Positions 57,370-64,000 of a stretch of DNA of 64,000 nt are shown piece after piece (position 1 is the stretch's first letter; each line of letters begins with the position of its first letter). The DNA comes from Tetrapyrgos nigripes (taxonomy: Eukaryota; Basidiomycota; Agaricomycetes; Agaricales; Campanellaceae). The notes beneath the pieces are model-generated. The model saw only the letters and a program-made list of their open reading frames with translations, did not search any database and was not told the origin of the DNA. Location of the stretch: NCBI GenBank assembly GCA_013368315.1, contig JAACJM010000254.1:1-64000 (forward strand), given 5' to 3'. A program made the translations under genes and the position numbers.

Positions 57370-58576
57370 CTATGTTGCAGAAGAGATAGGTACTGTCATT
57401 GGGCCCCTAGGAAGCAAGGAAAGAACTCGGTTACACGCAGCTTCTTTGGTCTCCTTATCCAAATCAAACTTTCCGGAATTGATGATGCGAATGATCACAG
57501 CATCCTTGCACCCTTCCGTCACTCCAGGAAACGTCATCTCCTTGATCATCTGAAGACCCTTTGCAAAGGTAGGATCATTGGGGAATGGTCGAAGAAAAAC
57601 CGGCGAAAATTTCGTCAGCCAACCTTCATGCCAAGCCTTGTTACACCGAGAATCTACGTGTTTGGGCCTGAAAAAGGGACAGAGAACATCGCCCTGAAGC
57701 AATGATGGAGGCGTTGAAGCCATCAGCTCACGCTCCTGAGAAATGCGCACATGAGCCTCAACAATAATGGAATAGACGATGGGAAGCTGATATGTGCTTT
57801 CTTTTTCTTCCTCCGAGTAAAAATTCATCGGAATCCCAATAAGCTGAGGAACAAAACGCTGAATCCAACAGGGAACACCCTCCTGGCAAGCTAGCAGGAC
57901 TTTTTCCCATTTGTTAAGCTGGTGATAGTCGGAAAGTTGTTCAACTGCATGCTCCATTCCGCCCAATGACACAAACTGATTGGAAATCTTGAGGAGTCCA
58001 ACGTAATAAGGGATATAATCCTCCGATCTGGCCTCCAGTTTCTTCCAGCCTCTGAGAAAAATCAGCATCAACGAGGACACAATAAAAAGGAAGGGATACA
58101 AACACTTTCTTGATGTAATCCAAGAATGGATAAAACTGCTCCTTCTTGACAGTCGGCCCCATGTAAACAGGATCGTCGAAAGTGCCTTTAGCAGCTGATG
58201 GCAGTGAGAAAAGATCTTGAAATCCCTCCGAGACATCCGTGACACGACTTAGATTCAGACTAACCACCTCGTCCTCAACCTATGCATGTACAAAGAAACT
58301 GCACGTTCAACACATATTAGACTCAAATTGAATTCAAGTGCTTACTCGAATACATATGTTCCGATTCTGGTCACAGTATTGGTGATTTACTTTGAATCCT
58401 TGAGAAGTTACGAATGGATAGTGGTCAGATGAAAGTAGGTTGTCACCAAGTGGAGTCGGAATCATGATGTCTTGATGAGAGACTGGGGGCCGTTGACGGT
58501 GAGAGTTTACCACACAATTTATGTACCCATGATCAGCACTTATGGTAAGCTCGTGCCTAACACATGTTTCCCTCAT
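57370..58576 (-). CDS. E3 gene B: unknown protein
   Basis: Possible ATG at 58576 (RETCVRHELTISADHGYINC, then DNLLSSDHYPFVTSQGFKVN). An intron (about 58345-58280) leads to VVSLNLSRVTDVSEGFQDLF and KGTFDDPVYMGPTVKKEQFY. A second intron (about 58110-58055) is followed by LEARSEDYIPYYVGLLKISN, QLSDYHQLNKWEKVLLACQE, CWIQRFVPQLIGIPMNFYSE and GKFDLDKETKEAACNRVLSL, with a stop at 57370. No frame breaks are evident beyond these introns. I recognise no family. Its start would overlap the start of the divergent transposase gene (shared CATG at 58574-58577), so one of the two starts may lie elsewhere. Confidence 0.5.
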
Positions 58577-60746
58577 GTCACTACCACCACTGCCGATTCC
58601 TCGTCATCGTTCAAGTCAACCCGCCAACGTTGTCCAGGCTGACCAGACTTTACGTGATATATACCGATCAGCAATTAGCGTGCTTTCACTGCCAAGTATC
58701 GATCCATGGCGCACTGAGTATCATCTGCAGACCATTGCCCGTGATGCTGTTCCTTTACTCATCACAGTTGAAGATTCGTCTGGAAGTTCCGAGCTGAAGA
58801 AGTGGGTGTATGAATGTGCAGAGGAATTTGGAGCATTATGTATTAGGCTAGCAGAGGCTGGTGCTCAACCGTACGTTTCCTTACTGTAAAATACACTCAA
58901 TTGTTACTTACTTCATCTTTACTGCCAGGGACGAAGAAAATCCAAATATACATTTTATCAATCCTGTCACCACTGTTCGTACTGGAAAACGAGGCCAGCC
59001 TCGCAAGGTCATCGATCCATCGTATCTCTGTAAGGCCATGAATCCCAAACGTCGCATTCCCATCACAGTTCTTGCAAAGGCTTTGAAAGTCTCTACGAAA
59101 ACAGTGACGTCATCTCTCAAGCAAAATAACATCAACTACAAGCCTTCCAGAATCTCTGATCGACAATTGGACGATGTCGTCAAAACCTTTCAACAGAAAA
59201 AGCCACGTTCAGGGGAGCAATATCTGACTGGGTACTTGAGGCGAAGTGGTCTAAAGGTTCAGAGGCAAAGGATACGGGAGTCTGTGCGGCGTGTCGATAA
59301 ACTAGGCCATGCGCTTCGCTTACAGCAAAAGCGGAAGATCGAGCGAGTACCCTACATGGTCTCTAGGCCAAATGCTCTTTGGCATATTGATGGCCATCAC
59401 AAGCTGATTCTCTGGGGCATTGTGATTCATGGTTGTGTTGATGGATTCTCCAGAAAGGTAAGCCGATGTCTTTCAAGGCAGTTGTGATTTGATGACATGT
59501 TTTGAATTATGAGGTCACTGGGCTTCAAGCAAGTACTGATAATAGAGCATCCACTGTTCTCAGGATGTTTTCATGTGCTGTAAACAGGTACGGATGGCCA
59601 TCACGTGTGAGAGGAGATCGAGGAGGAGAGAACCGTGATGTATCAGTAGTGATGATTCTCCATCGTGGTCTTAGAAGGGGAAGTTTTATTTGGGGGTCAT
59701 CAACTCACAACACTCGTATTGAAAGGCTTTGGGTTGAAGTTGGAACTCAGTTTGTTCGGGCATGGAGAGCATTCTTCTTCCGTCTAGAAAGGAGACATTA
59801 CCTTGACAGAAAAAATCCCCATCATCTTTGGCTTCTGCAATTCTTGTTTCTTGACACTATAAATGATGACTGCAAGGAGTTCCAAAAGGACTGGAATGCC
59901 CATCCTATTTCAGATCTTGGTCATGGTAGAAGCCCTAATGTGAGCTGATTTTTATTACTGTCCTCATGCTACAAGTCTTGTCATAAATTTCAGGATCTCT
60001 TTTTTCTTGGCCAGCTAAGACATGGCATTTACAAAGATGACTGTGAAGGGTGCTCTCCTGAAGAGATAGCCAGATCATATGGTGTCTATGGCACTCCTAT
60101 ACACCACCATGCACATCAAACAGGAGCTGGACATTCATCAGATGAGGAGTCTGAATCAGAAAGTGATTGTGAAGGTGAATATTTACCACAAATTTCTGTA
60201 TGTATTATGGAAATTAACTTGAGGTGTATCTGTCCAGAATGGTATGGAATAGACGATGAAACCAATTCAGGTAAGTAAACAATTTTGGATATGGTTCTTC
60301 TGTAATAAAATTTAATTTAGCTGATTCCTGGTATGGGATTGGAGGTGAAGCAGATGATGTAGAGGTACAGGCACAGTTTGAGTCTGGTCAGTCCAAATAT
60401 ATCTTTTTGATACATCTTACCTTACAAAATATGTGATTTTGGTGCAGACAATGAATCATATCAGGCAGTTGATGCTCCTGATCATTCAAAACCTTTTGAT
60501 CAAAAAAGGATGATGGTATTTACAAATGCATTGGCCCAGATGTGGGAAGAAGGTCGTGTACCATCAGGATATGGTCTCTTGGAAGATGAATTGGGGGAGG
60601 ATGGGTATCCTGGCCTCGAGACAATTTCAACAGGACGAAGTGGCTCAAAAACACTGGATATTGTGCTACCTCATGTAATATGGAAGCCTCGGGCTGAGCT
60701 TTGGGTCACAGCGTTGTACTTGATGGACAGGCTTCTGGAAATGTAA
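58575..60746 (+). CDS. E3 transposase: integrase-core DDE protein, 609 aa
   Basis: Likely catalyses cutting and joining of E3 ends in the nucleus. Seven exons (58575-58870, 58929-59457, 59514-59939, 59994-60174, 60238-60270, 60321-60386, 60448-60746) join exactly in phase with GT-AG introns to 609 residues. The N-terminal part has a helix-turn-helix-like region (PITVLAKALKVSTKTVTSSL, about 143-162). The integrase core has D253 (ALWHIDGHHKL), D310 (SRVRGDRGGEN) and E345 (STHNTRIERLW), with 34 residues between the last two. After the core come KNPHHLWLLQFLFLDTINDD and HPISDLGHGRSPN, then an acidic tail and a C-terminal segment (LDIVLPHVIWKPRAELWVTA). This protein type is often annotated 'integrase core domain protein' in mushrooms and has relatives in animals (from memory). 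All key residues are present. Confidence 0.88.
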
Positions 60747-61120
60747 TTATATTATTCTAGTTTGTATCTAACAAGGTGTTGACACTAGTTAATTACTGAG
60801 GTATGAGACTGGCTATAAGAAATTGAATCTTAAAGATTAAGGTGAAATTGTCAGATCTTGTTCTTCAACTTGAGTGTGGGAATGACTGTGAACTCACCTT
60901 CAAGATACCCCTGAATCAGCAGTAGGCTTCCCTGAAGCCAAGCGTCATTTTTCTGATGAAGATAATACTCCAGGAAATACCAGAAAATAGTCTAGTAAGA
61001 GAAAAGCCAGCCACAACATGATACAAGACTCAGAGCGGCACATGCTGATATGAGCACAGCTTTCTGCATATATCAGGAACATATCTATTGGTAAGTCTAA
61101 AGGCAGGACACAGAATCAAA
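60747..61120. other. E3 3' spacer
   Basis: Non-coding region between the transposase stop and the right TIR; nothing further is recognised. Confidence 0.4.
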
Positions 61121-61257
61121 TGTTGGACATTGTGCGCGAAGGTCAGGCATTATGCGCGAAGGTCAAGTATTATGTGCGAAGGTCAAGTATTATGCGCGAA
61201 GGTCGGACATTGTGCGCGAAGGTAGAATTTGAATACTTTCCCAGTCGGTGGCTCATA
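61121..61257 (-). repeat. E3 right TIR with subterminal array
   Basis: Reverse complement of the left TIR: five GCGCGAAGGTC-type units, then TTTGAATACTTTCCCAGTCG and GTGGCTCATA. Confidence 0.88.
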
Positions 61258-61263
61258 CCTCTC

Positions 61264-63264
61264 GCTACTGATACCCCATCTTCGTCTTCTACTTTGCCCA
61301 CTTCAAACGCCACTGAGGAGGATAATTTACGGTTCGTCTCTCTGTCTGCCTCGAAGATCATATAATGTGTTGATCGCATTTTAGAACTTTGAAATCTATG
61401 CAAGTCATGGCTCATGTTATGTGCTGATCATGATGGCTCACGAGTCTTACAGTGTCAATGAAATTCGGAAACCAGATACACTGTTCTACGCGTTGTACGT
61501 GGTCCATTATCATTTATTACTGACCCGCTCACCTCTTTGTCTCATATAGACAATGTCTTTACCACTTGTAAGTCACTTAGCTTATGCATTCCCTTGGCAC
61601 AGGCTCTTAAGGCAATGTGAAATTCTCCAGTCTCGATGACGCTATCCCTAATCTCCCAGAACAAGCGCTGTGAGTCTGTCATGTACCCTATAACAAGTCT
61701 CTAGGAGCTCATTTTGCACTTTGCAGTCAAGCACTGCCTCTCGTCCCAAACTCGCTCACCGATAAAGTGACTATGTCTTTCGTTAAAGAGTTGTATGTCA
61801 GTATATCTTTTCCGAATTATTTTTACACTCACTTCTATTTAGATTCCACACCGACCACGATCTGGATCTTATTTGGGAATCAGCGAAGTTGTTCTTAACC
61901 CGAGCACAGTTTGATGAGCTTGTGATGTACGTCTTGTTAAATACTCCTCTCTCGCTTTATCTCATATTTTAAGAACCAGCCGTCGTGTAAACACTTTGAA
62001 AGAACGCGTAGATAATCCTCAAGCTGCAAGCGGAGTGATAGTACCAACTGATTGCACGCCACTGTATGTTCCTCTGTAAAACCATATGTGATTACTATCT
62101 GAAAATTTTTTTGACAGCACCAGTACCGTTCTGGTCCCGGCGACATTCCCTGTGACTCCAGAGACACCGTCTCCATCGAAGTCTTCCAGTGCTCTTTCTA
62201 AAATGCCGTTGGTCACCACCCCAAACATGTCGCCATCCTCTCCATCAAACGTTCAGGTCGACGATCAGCAGCTTCCAAGATTGTCATTTGCTCAACGCTT
62301 AGCAAGACACAATATACCGCTGCCTGTTGCAAGAGATAACCAAACGTTGTCCACACCTGTGTAACAGCTTTGGATATATACTGATCATACGACAATTTGA
62401 TAGTGCGTTGCCAAACGTCTGTCAAGTCACAAAGGCAAATTTGCAGGACGATCTGCTTTTGTGTGAAGGCTTTGACTACGGCTCCTTACCACCACTGATG
62501 TGCGTCATCCCCTATGATTGGTAGCTCAGTACTAACGAATAAATCAGGGCGGGTAAGTTGATTTCTTGGTCATCAACCTTAGTCCGTAAAGGGAATCTCA
62601 AATTCTCTGAATGGGCCTGTACACTGCCCGATTCCGTCTCAGTGGGGTGAGTACTTGCGTTATCCAGGCTGTTCAGCCACTAATACACTTTAGCTTTCTG
62701 ATCACCTTTTTCAAATTCGATCGATACGAAATTATGTCAACCTTGCTCGCATTAACCCTCGAGACCTTGCCGCCTTCTCTGGCCATTCACTCAACTCAAT
62801 CTGAAATGTACTTTATGTCCGATCACCTCCAGAACCCGCTATCAGTTTATTCCCTATATCTGTAGAAGCATCCTCATTAGTAGGGTACGCACAGCTAAAG
62901 GGCAAGGATCTGAGAAGGTATCACAAGCTGGACAGTATTCTTCATTCCCAGGATGCCGATCGTGCGATCGCAGTTATCAATATGGTACTTGGAGAGGGAA
63001 AGAATGAAATGGCAGCAGAAATTGTCTCAGATGTGCTTTCCTTTTCCACTCGAGTGGAAAGCCCAAATCCTCCAGCTTGTAAGTTCGCTCACTTTTATTA
63101 CATCCTCCGAGTTATCGCTAAGCATTTACTGTCATTTTTTTAGCATCCTCCCCCAGTGCAGATCGTGTGTATTCGGCGGCTACAGCAAGTTCTTCTACCG
63201 CAACCAGCTCTAATTCCTTCTCATTACCATTTGATGCATCAGGTTTGTGCCAAATTACATTGTA
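61264..63264 (+). pseudogene. Host gene, 3' part, split by element E3
   Basis: Continues the exon broken at 54880 in the same frame. Many short exons follow, with VNTLKERVDNPQAASGVIVP, TSTVLVPATFPVTPETPSPS and RLSFAQRLARHNIPLP. Then comes a helical C-terminal part: GNLKFSEWACTLPDSVSVG, FLITFFKFDRYEIMSTLLAL, DADRAIAVINMVLGEGKNEM. The end is Ser/Thr rich and stops at about 63264 (LPFDASGLCQITL). The insertion separates it from its promoter, so it is probably not expressed as part of the original protein. Confidence 0.55.
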
Positions 63265-63460
63265 AATGGCTCAAGATTGACCTTCCCTTAGTTCCAGTCT
63301 ATGACGCCACTCAAGCTGCAGAAAAGTTTGATGTCAACTCAGACCTTCCCGCTATTGACACCATCTTACCACGCTGGAGCGGTGAGGTTCCACATGGATC
63401 CCTTGCCGTTGTCGGTTCCAGCATCTCTGCTTATATACTTTAATATTTTTGACCCACAGA

Positions 63461-63720
63461 TGTGTAGTAGTTAACTCTCCTTATTCACTCTCCTCACTCT
63501 CCTTACTCACATCTCCACTTTCCTCTACACCTTAGACACTCCTCGACTCCTACTTCGACTCCTACGCTCCTTCCTGGTTCTATTTTCGTCATATTACTCC
63601 TTTTAGCATTAGTATTTATACTTAGACTTTTCGTAGTATTTTCCTCAGTCAAATCAACTCTTATTTTCTATCTAAAGTTGTCTTTAAGTCTACTTAAGGG
63701 ATTATTCCAAGTCCCTTACA
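63461..63720 (+). repeat. 5' LTR of an LTR retrotransposon (Ty3/gypsy-like candidate)
   Basis: Begins TGTGTAGTAG, ends GTCCCTTACA, and shares its internal words and end with the solo LTR at 29556-29781. It is followed by a leader and a gag-like frame. Confidence 0.55.
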
Positions 63721-63809
63721 GTTTGATTTGACTTCTTTTTGAAAAAATTGGCTCAACTTACTCTCTTTTACGCCCTCTCATCTCTCTCTCACGCTACTCC
63801 TATTCCATC

Positions 63810-64000
63810 ATGTCCCAAAACTGGACGTATTACGACACTCCAGCTCCCTCCTTCGATCCCCACACCGGTGCAGATACCACTGCTCCCGCTGTTGATCCCA
63901 ACACACCTGCCAATATCAGCTTTGCTGAGTACGTTGCCATTGGTGAGGCCATCGACGCCATCAGAGATCTACCACCACCACTCTCGATGACATTCAAACT
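63810..64000 (+). CDS. Gag-like protein start, runs off the window
   Basis: ATG at 63810 begins an open frame (SQNWTYYDTPAPSFDPHTGA, then FAEYVAIGEAIDAIRDLPPP) to the window edge. Its place 90 bp after an LTR and its low-complexity start fit gag of a Ty3/gypsy-type element. With only 63 codons visible and no capsid or zinc-knuckle motif yet, this is tentative. Confidence 0.45.
   Translation, partial: MSQNWTYYDTPAPSFDPHTGADTTAPAVDPNTPANISFAEYVAIGEAIDAIRDLPPPLSMTFK

Larger units (their letters stand above)
54881..61257. mobile_element. Element E3: intact-looking DDE transposon, 6.4 kb, 6-bp target duplication
   Basis: Left end TATGAGCCGCCGATTGGGAA, right end reversed TATGAGCCACCGACTGGGAA. The two TIRs stay alike (about 90%) for about 130 bp, including arrays of ACCTTCGCGCACAATG/TGACCTTCGCACAGAATACT units. 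Perfect CCTCTC flanks lie at 54875-54880 and 61258-61263. It carries a forward integrase-type transposase gene (58575-60746) and two reverse-strand genes (57370-58576 and about 55363-57160). The insertion is inside an exon of a host gene. Nearly matching TIRs, a perfect target duplication and an intact transposase frame suggest a recent, possibly still active element. The 6-bp duplication and integrase core recall the IS3EU superfamily; this link is a suggestion from memory. Confidence 0.9.

Overview
The window looks like nuclear DNA of a mushroom-forming basidiomycete (Agaricomycetes). Genes are cut by many 45-90 bp GT-AG introns. Several protein families typical of that class are present: a multi-pass membrane family with a 'KTHGFFVVMGGF' motif, a DUF7729-like protein, a DUF7587-like protein, and an Agaricomycete kinase-like family. 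There are also remnants of Ty1/copia, Ty3/gypsy-type and LINE retroelements. No rRNA or tRNA gene was recognised.

Layout. 1-9.3 kb: a broken Ty1/copia gag-protease with its LTR, a DUF7587-like gene (3914-4965), an unknown gene (5661-6530) and two LINE 3' ends in tandem. 11.6-22.6 kb: a putative sesquiterpenoid locus with an aldo-keto reductase (11651-13127, apparent 1-nt frameshift), a Zn2Cys6 regulator (13736-17188), an inverted and decayed copy of the regulator's 3' half (19340-21018), and a trichodiene-synthase-like terpene synthase (21372-22546). 22.7-50.9 kb: a repeat-rich region built from about three copies of one unit (3' end of a DUF7729-like gene, a spacer, and a convergent membrane-protein gene). 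Only the copy at 44134-45839 is complete; the others are broken by insertions. 52.4-53.2 kb: a decayed Agaricomycete gene. 54.1-63.3 kb: a host gene split by a transposon. 63.5 kb to the end: the 5' LTR and gag start of another LTR element.

The main discovery candidate is a set of three terminal-inverted-repeat DNA elements: E1 at 33292-37562, E2 at 39799-43608 and E3 at 54881-61257. All three begin TATG and end CATA, and each is flanked by a perfect 6-bp target duplication (ATAAAC, TGATAA, CCTCTC). E1 and E3 also carry tandem subterminal repeat arrays. Paralogous copies of the host sequence show the empty site for E2 and the insertion point for E1. E3 inserted in frame into an exon, and it encodes an apparently intact 609-aa integrase-type DDE protein (D253, D310, E345; 7 exons, all in phase) plus two unknown genes on the other strand. 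E1 encodes one long, intron-rich, apparently intact protein that I cannot assign to any family, so it may be a new transposase or a captured cargo gene. A second E1-type end sits 7 bp beyond E1, in the opposite orientation.

A shorter repeat beginning TTACGAGGCC occurs about seven times, and in two cases it lies exactly where a duplicated gene copy is cut off. The terpene synthase, reductase and regulator are the only genes that look like one functional pathway. Most of the rest records repeated duplication followed by transposon damage.
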